Shown here: positions 9,080 through 17,060 of the stretch, in pieces
How the letters are laid out: the number at the start of each line of letters is the position of its first letter
How positions within the stretch are numbered: the stretch's first letter is position 1
Assembly (NCBI RefSeq): GCF_000631985.1
Contig: NZ_JFYN01000044.1
Span: 124,001-188,000, forward strand
Length of the DNA: 64,000 nt
Direction of reading: 5' to 3'
Origin: Pseudomonas sp. RIT288
Lineage (GTDB): Bacteria > Pseudomonadota > Gammaproteobacteria > Pseudomonadales > Pseudomonadaceae
Position numbers and translations under genes: made by a program
The notes under the pieces: model-generated
Databases searched by the model: none
Told to the model about the DNA's origin: nothing
The model's input: the letters and a program-made list of their open reading frames with translations, nothing else

Positions 9080-10237
9080 ATGAACATCACCACCTTTGCC
9101 AAACGCCTGTGTCTGCTAGTCCCGCTGCTCCTCTCGCCAGCCGCCTTCGCGGCCGAGATGATGCCGTCGCCACCTCAACTGGCTGCAAAAGCCTACGTGC
9201 TCATGGACGCCAGCAGCGGCAACGTGCTGGTGGAGAACAACGGTGACCAGCGTCTGCCGCCAGCCAGCCTGACCAAACTGATGACCGCGTACATCGCTAC
9301 GCTGGAAATCCGTCGCGGCCAGATCGGTGAAAACGACCCGGTGACCGTCAGCGAAAACGCCTGGCGTACCGGCGGTTCGCGGATGTTCATCAAGGTCGGC
9401 TCGCAAGTGACCGTCAGCGACCTGCTGCACGGCATCATTATCCAGTCCGGCAACGATGCCAGCGTGGCGCTGTCCGAGCACATCGCCGGCAGCGAAGACG
9501 CGTTCGCCGACCTGATGAACAAGACGGTTACCGAACTGGGCATGACCAACTCCCACTTCATGAACCCGACCGGTCTGCCGAACCCTGAGCACTACTCGTC
9601 GGCTCACGACATGGCGATCCTGGCTCGTGCGATCATCCACGAAGACCCGGCTCACTACGCGATCTACTCGCAGAAAGAGTTCTTCTGGAACGGCATCAAG
9701 CAGCCTAACCGCAACCTGCTGCTGTGGCGCGACAAGACCGTTGACGGTCTGAAAACCGGTCACACCGACGAAGCTGGCTACTGCATGGTGTCTTCGGCTG
9801 TACGTGACGGCCAGCGTCTGATCGCCGTGGTGTTCGGCACCAACAGCGAAGTGGCGCGTGCCGCTGAAACCCAGAAACTGCTGACTTACGGTTTCCGTTT
9901 CTTCGAAACCCAGACCTTCTACCAGAAGGGCACCGAACTGGCTCAGGCCCCGGTGTGGAAAGGCACCACCAGTCAAGTCAAGGCCGGCCTGGCTGAAGAC
10001 CTGACCATGACCCTGCCAAAAGGCCAGCTGAAAAAGCTCGCTGCCAGCATGACCATGAACCCGCAACTGACCGCGCCAATCGCCAAGGGCGACGTGATCG
10101 GTAAAGTCGAAGTGAAACTGGACGACAAGGTTGTGCACAGCGCCGACCTGATCGCCCTGGACGCTGTCGAGGAGGGTGGTATCTTCCGCCGCATGTGGGA
10201 TAGCATCCGTCTATTCTTCTACGGCTTGTTCAACTGA
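9080..10237 (+). CDS. dacA: D-alanyl-D-alanine carboxypeptidase (PBP5 type)
   Basis: Removes the terminal D-alanine from peptidoglycan pentapeptides in the periplasm. The protein is 385 aa. A signal peptide ends near AAFAAE (residue 25). S11 peptidase motifs are S63-L-T-K66, S123-G-N125 and K225-T-G227. A PBP5 C-terminal beta domain spans about 275-365, and an amphipathic tail (MWDSIRLFFYGLFN) anchors the protein to the inner membrane. It corresponds to the gene called dacC in P. aeruginosa. Confidence 0.96.
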   Translation: MNITTFAKRLCLLVPLLLSPAAFAAEMMPSPPQLAAKAYVLMDASSGNVLVENNGDQRLPPASLTKLMTAYIATLEIRRGQIGENDPVTVSENAWRTGGSRMFIKVGSQVTVSDLLHGIIIQSGNDASVALSEHIAGSEDAFADLMNKTVTELGMTNSHFMNPTGLPNPEHYSSAHDMAILARAIIHEDPAHYAIYSQKEFFWNGIKQPNRNLLLWRDKTVDGLKTGHTDEAGYCMVSSAVRDGQRLIAVVFGTNSEVARAAETQKLLTYGFRFFETQTFYQKGTELAQAPVWKGTTSQVKAGLAEDLTMTLPKGQLKKLAASMTMNPQLTAPIAKGDVIGKVEVKLDDKVVHSADLIALDAVEEGGIFRRMWDSIRLFFYGLFN

Positions 10238-10252
10238 TTGAGTGTTGACCTG

Positions 10253-10285
10253 CATGGCCCCGTTCCCATCCGGTTCGGGGCCATG
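10253..10285 (+). other. Intercistronic stem-loop between dacA and ybeD
   Basis: A perfect 10-bp stem, CATGGCCCCG (10253-10262) with CGGGGCCATG (10276-10285), has a 13-base loop. No T-run follows, so it is more likely a processing, stability or attenuation element than a full intrinsic terminator. Confidence 0.5.
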
Positions 10286-10323
10286 TGCGTTACCACGGCT
10301 TACGCTTACGAGGCCGTTACGCC

Positions 10324-10599
10324 ATGACCGATACTGAAGTAAAGGCGCCAAAGATCGAATTCCCCCAGGTTGATTATCCGGTTAAGGTAATCAGCGATAC
10401 GGGCGTCGGGCACAAAGACAAGATCATCGAGATCGTGAAGAAATTCGCGACCATCAACGATGAGCGTGTCGACGAACGCTCGAGCAGCAACGGCAAGTAC
10501 ACCACCATCCAGTTGCACATCGTCGCGACCGATCAGGATCAGCTGTACAACATCAACAGCGAACTGCGGGCGACCGGTTTCGTACACATGGTGCTGTGA
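10324..10599 (+). CDS. ybeD: YbeD family protein (DUF493)
   Basis: Small ACT-like protein of 91 aa whose molecular role is not established. Recognised by FPVDYPVKV-like and ATINDERVDERSSSNGKYTT stretches and by its fixed position between dacA and lipB. The start at 10324 (MTDTEVKAP) gives the family length; an upstream in-frame ATG at 10285 falls in the dacA-ybeD hairpin. The stop TGA overlaps the lipB ATG, so the two are translationally coupled. A link to lipoate metabolism is inferred from context only. Confidence 0.92.
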   Translation: MTDTEVKAPKIEFPQVDYPVKVISDTGVGHKDKIIEIVKKFATINDERVDERSSSNGKYTTIQLHIVATDQDQLYNINSELRATGFVHMVL

Positions 10600-11246
10600 T
10601 GCAAGGCACGCTGGGCTTTCGCGAACTTGGCCAGATGGCTTACGAGCCGGTCTGGCATGCCATGCAACGCTTCACCAACGAACGCGGCAGCGATGCCGCC
10701 GACGAAATCTGGCTGGTCGAGCACCCTCCGGTGTTCACCCAGGGCCAGGCCGGCAAGGCCGAACATCTGTTGCTGCCGGGCGATATCCCGGTGGTACAGG
10801 TCGATCGCGGCGGGCAGGTGACTTATCATGGCCCGGGCCAGTTGGTCGCCTACCTGTTGCTGGACGTACGCAAGCTGGGTTTCGGCGTACGTGATCTGGT
10901 CACGCGCATGGAACAGTGCCTGATCGAACTGCTGGCCAGCTACGGCGTCACCGCCGCCGCCAAGCCAGATGCTCCCGGCGTCTACGTCGACGGAGCGAAA
11001 ATCGCTTCTCTGGGTTTGCGGATTCGCCACGGTTGTTCCTTTCATGGCCTGGCCCTGAACGTGGATATGAACCTGGAGCCGTTTCGACGGATTAATCCCT
11101 GCGGCTATGCCGGGCTGGCGATGACCCAGCTGAGCGATCACGCAGGATCGATTGAATTTGCCGAGGTAAGTGCCCGGCTGCGTGCGCAGCTCGTCAAACA
11201 CCTCGACTATGCTGAGCAGACGACCCTGACGGGCGGAATCGACTGA
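10599..11246 (+). CDS. lipB: Octanoyl-[acyl-carrier-protein]-protein N-octanoyltransferase
   Basis: Transfers octanoate from acyl carrier protein to lipoyl domains of 2-oxoacid dehydrogenases and GcvH, the first step of lipoate synthesis. The protein is 215 aa. The conserved RGGQVTYHGPGQLV motif is at residues 70-83, and the acyl-enzyme pair is expected at K134 (GAKIASLG) and C168 (INPCG). A GTG at 10596 is a possible start directly before the ATG. lipA starts 2 bases after the stop. Confidence 0.96.
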   Translation: MQGTLGFRELGQMAYEPVWHAMQRFTNERGSDAADEIWLVEHPPVFTQGQAGKAEHLLLPGDIPVVQVDRGGQVTYHGPGQLVAYLLLDVRKLGFGVRDLVTRMEQCLIELLASYGVTAAAKPDAPGVYVDGAKIASLGLRIRHGCSFHGLALNVDMNLEPFRRINPCGYAGLAMTQLSDHAGSIEFAEVSARLRAQLVKHLDYAEQTTLTGGID

Positions 11247-11247
11247 T

Positions 11248-12270
11248 ATGACTACTGATGCAGTGCAAACCATGATCCCGACGCTCGACGTGACCGAGCG
11301 CCCGGCCCCGCGTCCCAAGGTTGAAGCCGGCGTCAAGCTGCGCGGCGCCGAGAAGGTTGCACGCATCCCGGTAAAGATCATTCCGACCACCGAACTGCCG
11401 AAGAAACCCGACTGGATTCGCGTGCGTATCCCGGTTTCGCCGGAAGTCGACCGGATCAAGAGCCTGCTGCGCAAGCACAAGCTGCACAGCGTCTGCGAAG
11501 AAGCGTCCTGCCCGAACCTGGGCGAGTGCTTCTCCGGCGGCACTGCAACCTTCATGATCATGGGCGACATCTGCACCCGTCGCTGCCCGTTCTGCGACGT
11601 CGGCCACGGCCGTCCGAAGCCACTGGACGTCAACGAGCCGGAAAGCCTGGCGATCGCCATTGCCGACCTCAAGCTCAAGTACGTGGTGATCACCTCGGTT
11701 GACCGCGACGACCTGCGCGACGGCGGTGCCCAGCACTTCGCCGACTGCATCCGCGAGATCCGCAAGCTGTCGCCGAACGTGCAGCTGGAAACCCTGGTTC
11801 CGGACTACCGTGGCCGCATGGACATCGCGCTGGAAATCACTGCCGCCGAGCCGCCGGATGTGTTCAACCACAACCTGGAAACCGTGCCGCGCCTGTACAA
11901 GGCTGCGCGTCCGGGTTCGGACTACCAGTGGTCGCTGACCCTGCTGCAACGCTTCAAGCAGATGATGCCGCACATCCCGACCAAATCCGGCCTGATGCTG
12001 GGTCTGGGCGAGACCGACGAAGAAGTCATCGAAGTCATGAAGCGCATGCGCGAACACGACATCGACATGCTGACCCTCGGCCAGTACCTGCAACCGTCGC
12101 GCAGCCACTTGCCGGTGCAGCGTTTCGTGCACCCGGACACTTTCGCCTGGTTCGCCGAGGAAGGTTACAAGATGGGCTTCAAGAACGTCGCTTCCGGCCC
12201 GCTGGTACGTTCGTCGTATCACGCTGACGAGCAGGCGAAACTGGTCAAGGCCGAGCTGCTCGGTTCCTGA
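11248..12270 (+). CDS. lipA: Lipoyl synthase (radical SAM)
   Basis: Inserts two sulfurs into protein-bound octanoate. The protein is 340 aa. The auxiliary [4Fe-4S] cluster cysteines are C83, C88 and C94 (CEEASCPNLGEC) and the radical-SAM cluster cysteines are C109, C113 and C116 (CTRRCPFC). The family-specific RSSYH near the C-terminus completes the auxiliary cluster. It is the last gene of the plus-strand run; a strong intrinsic terminator follows 20 bases after the stop. Confidence 0.98.
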   Translation: MTTDAVQTMIPTLDVTERPAPRPKVEAGVKLRGAEKVARIPVKIIPTTELPKKPDWIRVRIPVSPEVDRIKSLLRKHKLHSVCEEASCPNLGECFSGGTATFMIMGDICTRRCPFCDVGHGRPKPLDVNEPESLAIAIADLKLKYVVITSVDRDDLRDGGAQHFADCIREIRKLSPNVQLETLVPDYRGRMDIALEITAAEPPDVFNHNLETVPRLYKAARPGSDYQWSLTLLQRFKQMMPHIPTKSGLMLGLGETDEEVIEVMKRMREHDIDMLTLGQYLQPSRSHLPVQRFVHPDTFAWFAEEGYKMGFKNVASGPLVRSSYHADEQAKLVKAELLGS

Positions 12271-12289
12271 TCCGGGGCTGAGAGCCTCG

Positions 12290-12317
12290 AAAAATACCCG
12301 CCTCGGCGGGTATTTTT
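12290..12317 (+). terminator. Rho-independent terminator of lipA
   Basis: AAAAATACCCGCC (from 12290) pairs with GGCGGGTATTTTT (to 12317) around a minimal loop. The 3' arm ends in a T-run, which makes an efficient and potentially bidirectional terminator. Confidence 0.9.
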
Positions 12318-12333
12318 GTTTGAGCCTGCGAAA

Positions 12334-12431
12334 ACCTGTGGCGAGGGAGCTTGCTCCCGCCAGGGGCAACGCAGTCCCAAAAAACTTTGGGTCGCTGCGC
12401 AACCCTGCGGGAGCAAGCTCCCTCGCCACGG
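12334..12431. repeat. REP-type inverted pair (GTGGCGAGGGAGC family)
   Basis: The arms GTGGCGAGGGAGCTTGCTCC and its inverted copy lie at about 12338-12360 and 12407-12430, each itself a small palindrome. Located between the lipA terminator and the LD-carboxypeptidase gene. Confidence 0.85.
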
Positions 12432-12513
12432 GTTATTGGGTAGTTTCACCTCTTTTGTTTATTGCTGTTCCTGACTACTGTGTCTGCAAGACTTCACACA
12501 GGGAGATCCATGG

Positions 12514-13461
12514 ATGACCGTTCGGCCGACTCACACCCTTTTTCCGCATAAACCCGTACCGGCGCTGCCGTCAGAAGGGCTGATCGGCGTGATCGCACCC
12601 GCCGGCCCCGGTGCGCTGGACACGGAAAAGGCTGTGCAGTGGATGCGCGCGCGCGGTTATGCGCTGAAAGTATTTCCCGGTGTCTACGAGAAGGACGGCT
12701 ATCTGGCCGGCAGCGATGACGTGCGCCTCAACGACCTGCACGCCGCGTTCGCCGACCCTGAAGTCGACGCGATCATCTGCCTGCGCGGTGGCTACGGTAC
12801 GCCGCGCCTGCTGGACCGGATCGATTACGATCTGCTGAGTCGTCACGCCAAGCCATTTGTCGGCTACAGCGACATCACCGCACTGCATCTGGCGATCAGC
12901 CGCTACGCCGGGTTCGTGACCTTCCACGGCCCGCTGCTCAACGCCGACCTGCTGGGCGACAAGGAGCCGCCGACCGTCAGCTCATTCTTCGCCATGCTGC
13001 GTGGTCAGTTGAAGGCGGGCAGTGTGCTCAGCCATCCGGTGGCGTATCCATTGACCACCGTCGAGCCAGGCATCGCGCACGGGCGCTTGCTCGGCGGCAA
13101 TCTGGCGATGATTGCCTCGACGCTGGGCACGCCTTATGAAATCGACGTGGAGGGGGTGATTCTGCTGATCGAGGACGTCAACGAGCCGCTGTACAGGATC
13201 GATCGCTTGCTCACGCAGATGCGCCTGTCCGGCAAACTGGCCAGGTTGCGTGGGGTGCTGGTCGGTGATGTGGCCGGGGTCGATATCGAGGCGCTGAATC
13301 GCTTGCTCAAGCAGACGTTCGAGCCGTTACGGATTCCGGTGCTGTCGGGCTGGCGCAGCGGCCATTGTGATCCGAACCTGACGCTGCCGATGGGCGCGCT
13401 GGTGCGACTGGATGCGGGTAAGAAGGAATTGATGCTGGAGCAGGATGTGGTCACCCGATAG
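12514..13461 (+). CDS. S66 family LD-carboxypeptidase (murein tetrapeptide carboxypeptidase family)
   Basis: Predicted cytoplasmic peptidase that removes D-Ala from murein tetrapeptides during wall recycling. The protein is 315 aa. The catalytic triad of the family is seen as S119 (FVGYSDIT), E220 (LLIEDVNEP) and H284 (SGHCDPN). The ATG at 12514 follows a GGGAGA ribosome binding site. The sequence differs clearly from the LdcA I recall from P. aeruginosa (PA5198), so it may be a second S66 enzyme with a related but distinct substrate. It is a monocistronic gene bounded by REP elements on both sides. Confidence 0.88.
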   Translation: MTVRPTHTLFPHKPVPALPSEGLIGVIAPAGPGALDTEKAVQWMRARGYALKVFPGVYEKDGYLAGSDDVRLNDLHAAFADPEVDAIICLRGGYGTPRLLDRIDYDLLSRHAKPFVGYSDITALHLAISRYAGFVTFHGPLLNADLLGDKEPPTVSSFFAMLRGQLKAGSVLSHPVAYPLTTVEPGIAHGRLLGGNLAMIASTLGTPYEIDVEGVILLIEDVNEPLYRIDRLLTQMRLSGKLARLRGVLVGDVAGVDIEALNRLLKQTFEPLRIPVLSGWRSGHCDPNLTLPMGALVRLDAGKKELMLEQDVVTR

Positions 13462-13480
13462 TGTGTGGGTGAAGCAAAAA

Positions 13481-13555
13481 AGATCGCAGCCTGCGGCAGC
13501 TCCTACAGGGTAAACACCAATCCCGTGTAGGAGCTGCCGAAGGCTGCGATCTTTT
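13481..13555. repeat. REP-type inverted pair (GTAGGAGCTGCCG family)
   Basis: GATCGCAGCCTGCGGCAGCT and its inverted copy (TAGGAGCTGCCGAAGGCTGC) face each other across about 20 bases between two convergent genes. The transcript would fold into a long hairpin followed by CTTTTGATTTTTG, so it could act as a terminator for both. Confidence 0.88.
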
Positions 13556-13565
13556 GATTTTTGCT

Positions 13566-14888
13566 TTATTGGTTGCGCAGGCTCTCAAGCAATTTATGCG
13601 TCGGATAGCCATCCGCCGGCCAGCCAAACGCCTGCTGGGCACTGCGGATCGCCTTGCGGGTATTGGCGCCGATAATCCCGTCAGCCGTGCCTGCATCGTA
13701 GTTACGCGCACTCAGCAGGGTCTGCAATTCGATGCGTTCGGTACGGCTCAATGGCAGGTCGTCTTTTGGCCACGTGCCGTTGATCAGGCCTGCGCCATTG
13801 AAGCGCTCGGACAACAGACTGACTGCCAGTGCATAGGACGACGAGTTGTTGTACTTGAGGATCGCCCGGAAGTTATCGAGGATCAGGAACGCCGGGCCAC
13901 GGTAGCCGGCCGGCAGCAGCAGGGCCGCGGACAGTTGATCCGAGCCGGCCGGGGCCTGGCCGCCATTGGGCAGGATTACGCCGAGTTGACGCCATTCGGC
14001 AACGGTCTTGCGCAGGGAGCCATCGGCCAGGGTGTAGTTGAAGCCGCTCGGCAGCTGCACTTCAAAGCCCCATGGCTGACCACGTTGCCAGCCGGAGCTT
14101 TGCAGGTAGTGCGCGGTGGAGGCCAGCGCATCCGCCGGGCTGCCCCAGATGTCGCGGCGCCCGTCACCGTCGAAATCCACGGCGTGGGTGTTGTAGGTGG
14201 TCGGAATGAACTGGGTCTGGCCCATCGCGCCGGCCCACGAGCCGAGCATCTTCTCAGGGGTGATATCGCCCTGTTGCAGGATCTGCAGGGCAGCGATCAG
14301 TTGCGCATGAGCGAAGGCAGGGCGGCGGCCTTCGTACGCCAGGGTCGCCAATGAATTGATCACCGACTTGTTGCCCTGGAACTGGCCGAAATTGCTTTCC
14401 ATGCCCCACACTGACACCAGCGCCTGACGATCAACGCCATAGCGCTGCTCGATGCTTTGCAGGATGTCGGCGTACTGACTGATCAGCGCCTGGCCCTTGC
14501 GCACCCGCAGCGGTGACAGGGCGCCATCGAGGTATTCCCATACCGGACGGGAGAACTCAGGTTGGCTGCGGTCGGCTTTGATCACGCTGGCATCGAAGCT
14601 GACATTGGCAAAGGCGCGGTCGAACAGATCGGCGCGGATCCCGGCCGCCAGCGCATCCTTGCGGAAACCCGCCTGCCATTCGGCAAAGGTCTGGGTTGGC
14701 TGAAGATCAAGCGGGTCAGCGGACGGCACTACCGGCGGGATGATTGCCGGGGCTGTTGCGACAGGGGCGGCTTGAAGAGGTTGCGCATCGGCGGCGGTAG
14801 GTTTTTCCGCGCAGGCGACAAGCAGAATGAAGCTGGAGGCAGCGATCAGTTGGCGAACGGGCCAACGACGGGAAAGACTGAAGGGCAT
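13566..14888 (-). CDS. sltB3: Lytic murein transglycosylase, SltB3 type, lipoprotein with peptidoglycan-binding domain
   Basis: Membrane-bound lytic transglycosylase. The protein is 440 aa. The lipobox LVAC gives lipidated C26; a Pro/Ala-rich linker covers about 30-66; the SLT_2 domain has catalytic E164 in VWGMESNFG and the GSWAGAMGQTQFIPTTY and DFDGDGRRDIW stretches. A C-terminal PG_binding_1 domain (about 380-438) contains YDAGTADGIIGANTRKAI. The start at 14888 (MPFSLSRR) gives a proper signal sequence; upstream in-frame sequence runs into arfA. The name follows P. aeruginosa PA3992, recalled by domain order and location. Confidence 0.92.
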   Translation of the reverse strand: MPFSLSRRWPVRQLIAASSFILLVACAEKPTAADAQPLQAAPVATAPAIIPPVVPSADPLDLQPTQTFAEWQAGFRKDALAAGIRADLFDRAFANVSFDASVIKADRSQPEFSRPVWEYLDGALSPLRVRKGQALISQYADILQSIEQRYGVDRQALVSVWGMESNFGQFQGNKSVINSLATLAYEGRRPAFAHAQLIAALQILQQGDITPEKMLGSWAGAMGQTQFIPTTYNTHAVDFDGDGRRDIWGSPADALASTAHYLQSSGWQRGQPWGFEVQLPSGFNYTLADGSLRKTVAEWRQLGVILPNGGQAPAGSDQLSAALLLPAGYRGPAFLILDNFRAILKYNNSSSYALAVSLLSERFNGAGLINGTWPKDDLPLSRTERIELQTLLSARNYDAGTADGIIGANTRKAIRSAQQAFGWPADGYPTHKLLESLRNQ

Positions 14889-14949
14889 GCACGGTTCCAG
14901 AGGATACGAATCAGGTGCAGACCTTAACATGACCGGGGGGTACTGTGCT

Positions 14950-15114
14950 TCAGGCAGCCAGAAAGTAAGAAGCCTCCCAGTTGTCAGACTGGAAGGCTTC
15001 GCGGCGGTAGCTGCCTTTACCCTTGGTCGGTCGTTCCTGGCGACTGCGGAACAGGGGTTGGGCGATGATGGATTTGGCCTTGTTCGGGCCATGTTTCGAT
15101 GGCTTTTTGCTCAT
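14950..15114 (-). CDS. arfA: Alternative ribosome-rescue factor A
   Basis: Rescues ribosomes stalled on non-stop mRNA by recruiting RF2, as a backup to tmRNA. Translation from ATG 15114 gives 54 residues: a basic N-terminus (MSKKPSKHGPNK), then IIAQPLFRSRQER and KGKGSYRR, then NWEAS. These match the conserved core of E. coli ArfA (DPLFRQR, KGKGSYMR, NWEAS), and 54 residues is close to the 55-residue active truncated E. coli form. A GAGAGA ribosome binding site lies 8 bases before the ATG. A TCTGTC-TATAG-GACAGA palindrome at 15171-15187 holds a possible -10. The hairpin in the 3' end of the frame (14969-15000) is listed separately. There is no other gene here on either strand. Confidence 0.88.
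   Translation of the reverse strand: MSKKPSKHGPNKAKSIIAQPLFRSRQERPTKGKGSYRREAFQSDNWEASYFLAA
14969..15000 (-). promoter_or_regulatory. Hairpin within arfA coding region (non-stop mRNA element)
   Basis: On the arfA strand, GAAGCCTTCCAGT pairs with ACTGGGAGGCTTC (one U-G pair, 13 bp) around a 6-base loop, followed by TTACTTTCT and 16 bases before the stop codon TGA. In E. coli, arfA has a hairpin in the same place that causes termination or RNase III cleavage before the stop codon, so ArfA is made only when tmRNA fails. The same logic is inferred here. Confidence 0.75.
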
Positions 15115-15210
15115 GCTGGATCTCTCGGTGGGTGGGTGCTGCGGGGCGAATAATCTGCCGTTATCAAGCGTCTGTCTATAGGACAGATGTAGAGATGATG
15201 TGTAGGAAAA

Positions 15211-15286
15211 AAGATCAAAAGATCGCAGCCTTCGGCAGCTCCTACAAGGATCGGTGTAGGAGCTGCCGAAGGCTGCGATTTTTTGC
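15211..15286. repeat. REP-type inverted pair (GTAGGAGCTGCCG family)
   Basis: GATCGCAGCCTTCGGCAGCT and its inverted copy flank a short spacer between holA and arfA, with T-runs on both outer ends. Likely also ends holA transcription. Confidence 0.88.
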
Positions 15287-15288
15287 TT

Positions 15289-16326
15289 TTATTCGGCGGG
15301 AAGAGTCAGCCGCTGCCCAGCCATCAACAACGCCAACCGGCTCAGGCTCATCCACGGCGAACCGGCGGCCTGACCCTTGATTTGCGCATCGATGCGCTGG
15401 GCTTCGAGCAACAACTGCGCCCAGCGCTGTGCCGAGTACCGTTGCAGGGCTTTGCTCATCAGCGGTTTGCGTTTGTCCCAGACCGGCGGTTTCGCCTGGC
15501 TGAAGCACTTGTCCAGCGGCGTGCCCTGGCTGTACTGCAGCGAGATATTGGCCAGCAGGCGCAACTCTCGCGCCAGCGCCCAGAGAATCACCGGAGGCTC
15601 GACGCCTTCACCGCGCAGCCCTTCGAGCATGCGCAAGGCGTGGGCCGGTTCGCCGTTGAGTACGGCGTCGGTCAGGCCGAACACGTCGAAGCGCGCGCTG
15701 TCGGCCACCGCGGCCTGCACGGTTTCGACGGTGATCTGCCCACCTTCGGCCATCAACTTGAGCTTTTCGATTTCCTGCGCCGCGGCGAGCAGGTTGCCCT
15801 CGACGCGTGCGGCAATCAGTTCGACCGCGTCCTGGCTGGCCGACAAGCCGGCCTGCGACAGACGCTGGCGAATCCAGCTCGGCAGCTGATTGGCATCCAC
15901 TGGCCAGATCTGGATGAATTGAGTCTGCTGGCCTTCGACCAGCGCCTTGCCCCACCTGGTCTTCTGCGCACTGCCATCGAGCTTGGGCAAGCTGATCAGC
16001 AGCACCGTGTCTTCAGCGGGGCGCGAGCAATATTCGATCAGCGCGGCAGCGCCCTTGTCACCGGGTTTGCCTGAAGGCAAACGCAGTTCCAGCAGGCGCT
16101 TTTCAGCGAACAACGACATGCTGGCGCCGGCCTGCAACAAGGTCCCCCAATCGAAATTGGCGTCGGCGGCGAACACCTGGCGTTCGTCGAAACCTTGCTG
16201 GCGGGCCGCACTGCGAATGGCGTCGGCAGCTTCCTGGCACAACAGCGGGTCATCGCCGCTGATGATATAGACAGGCGCAAGGGCGCCTTGCAGGTGTTTG
16301 CCGAGTTGAGCGGGAGCGAGCTTCAT
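15289..16326 (-). CDS. holA: DNA polymerase III delta subunit (clamp-loader wrench)
   Basis: Opens the beta sliding clamp within the clamp loader complex. The protein is 345 aa, the family length. The N-terminal part starts APVYIISGDDPLLCQEAADAI (about 17-37). The AAA+-like domain contains the LLELRLPSGKPGDKG and VLLISLPKLDG stretches. The C-terminal collar domain carries VILWALARELRLL. Co-directional with leuS and lptE, the standard Pseudomonas order. I see no clear ribosome binding site before ATG 16326; a hairpin lies 12 bases upstream. Confidence 0.95.
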   Translation of the reverse strand: MKLAPAQLGKHLQGALAPVYIISGDDPLLCQEAADAIRSAARQQGFDERQVFAADANFDWGTLLQAGASMSLFAEKRLLELRLPSGKPGDKGAAALIEYCSRPAEDTVLLISLPKLDGSAQKTRWGKALVEGQQTQFIQIWPVDANQLPSWIRQRLSQAGLSASQDAVELIAARVEGNLLAAAQEIEKLKLMAEGGQITVETVQAAVADSARFDVFGLTDAVLNGEPAHALRMLEGLRGEGVEPPVILWALARELRLLANISLQYSQGTPLDKCFSQAKPPVWDKRKPLMSKALQRYSAQRWAQLLLEAQRIDAQIKGQAAGSPWMSLSRLALLMAGQRLTLPAE

Positions 16327-16338
16327 AAGAGAGGGCGA

Positions 16339-16360
16339 ACGGGGCGCCTGAGCGCCCCGT
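16339..16360 (-). other. Stem-loop between lptE and holA
   Basis: A perfect 9-bp GC-rich stem, ACGGGGCGC and GCGCCCCGT, with a 4-base loop, just after the lptE stop and 12 bases before the holA ATG. It has no T-run, so it may tune holA expression or stabilise the upstream message. Confidence 0.55.
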
Positions 16361-16365
16361 ACGTC

Positions 16366-16971
16366 TTACTGCTGCGGCAGTTCGAGCGGCGACTGACGCG
16401 GGGTTTCCGCTTCAGCCTTCTGTGCTGCCTTCAGCGCGTCGGCTTCAGCCCGGGCACGGTCGTTGGCCGCTTGCTGCAGCTGCTCCAGTTGGCCCGGAGT
16501 CAGCTGTTGCAGACGCAGCATCATGCGCTGAACCAGTTCGCGACGGGTTTCGCGACGAGCGTCGTTGGCTTCCTGATCGGAGCCGACGAGGTTGTTGCCG
16601 TCGTGGATGAACACTTTCTGCACTTCAAGCTTGTCGCTCAGCAGGTTCAGATTGTGTTCGCCAACGATGTCGTAGTTCAGCACGGTGTTGACCTGGTATT
16701 CGCCAGTACGGCCGGCGCCGGCGTAGCTGAGGATGCGCTGGTTTTCCTGCTCGTCAGCCAGATACAGCTTGTACGGTGCACCGCTGTAGACCTTGACGCC
16801 GCTGGACTCCAGCACCTGGCGCAGCTGGGTGACGGTCTCGCCATAAGCGTTACGGGCGCTCAGATCGAGCTCCTTGATCGACAGTTCGTTGGTGCCGGTG
16901 CCACGCAGCTGGAAACCGCAGGCGCTCAGCAGAACGGCGAGGCCCATCACCAGCAGATTGCGTTTGATCAT
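16366..16971 (-). CDS. lptE: LPS assembly outer-membrane lipoprotein LptE
   Basis: Plug subunit of the LptD-LptE complex that inserts lipopolysaccharide into the outer leaflet. The protein is 201 aa. Signal and lipobox LLSAC place the lipidated cysteine at C18, followed by the family start GFQLRGTG. The C-terminal third is a charged Gln/Ala-rich helix (about 150-201) that is longer than in E. coli. An AGGGGAG ribosome binding site precedes ATG 16971. Transcribed between leuS and holA, as in most gammaproteobacteria. Confidence 0.95.
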   Translation of the reverse strand: MIKRNLLVMGLAVLLSACGFQLRGTGTNELSIKELDLSARNAYGETVTQLRQVLESSGVKVYSGAPYKLYLADEQENQRILSYAGAGRTGEYQVNTVLNYDIVGEHNLNLLSDKLEVQKVFIHDGNNLVGSDQEANDARRETRRELVQRMMLRLQQLTPGQLEQLQQAANDRARAEADALKAAQKAEAETPRQSPLELPQQ

Positions 16972-17029
16972 TGTGTTGCTCCCCTTGAAACCATGTGGGC
17001 CGACCCTGCGGCCCGAAAGGTTTTACAGT

Positions 17030-17049
17030 GCGTCAGGCGAACCTGACGC
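17030..17049 (-). other. Stem-loop with TTCG loop between leuS and lptE
   Basis: On the gene strand, GCGTCAGG pairs perfectly with CCTGACGC across a TTCG tetraloop, 11 bases after the leuS stop. No T-run follows; a stability or processing hairpin is more likely than a terminator. Confidence 0.6.
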
Positions 17050-17060
17050 CCAATCCAATT

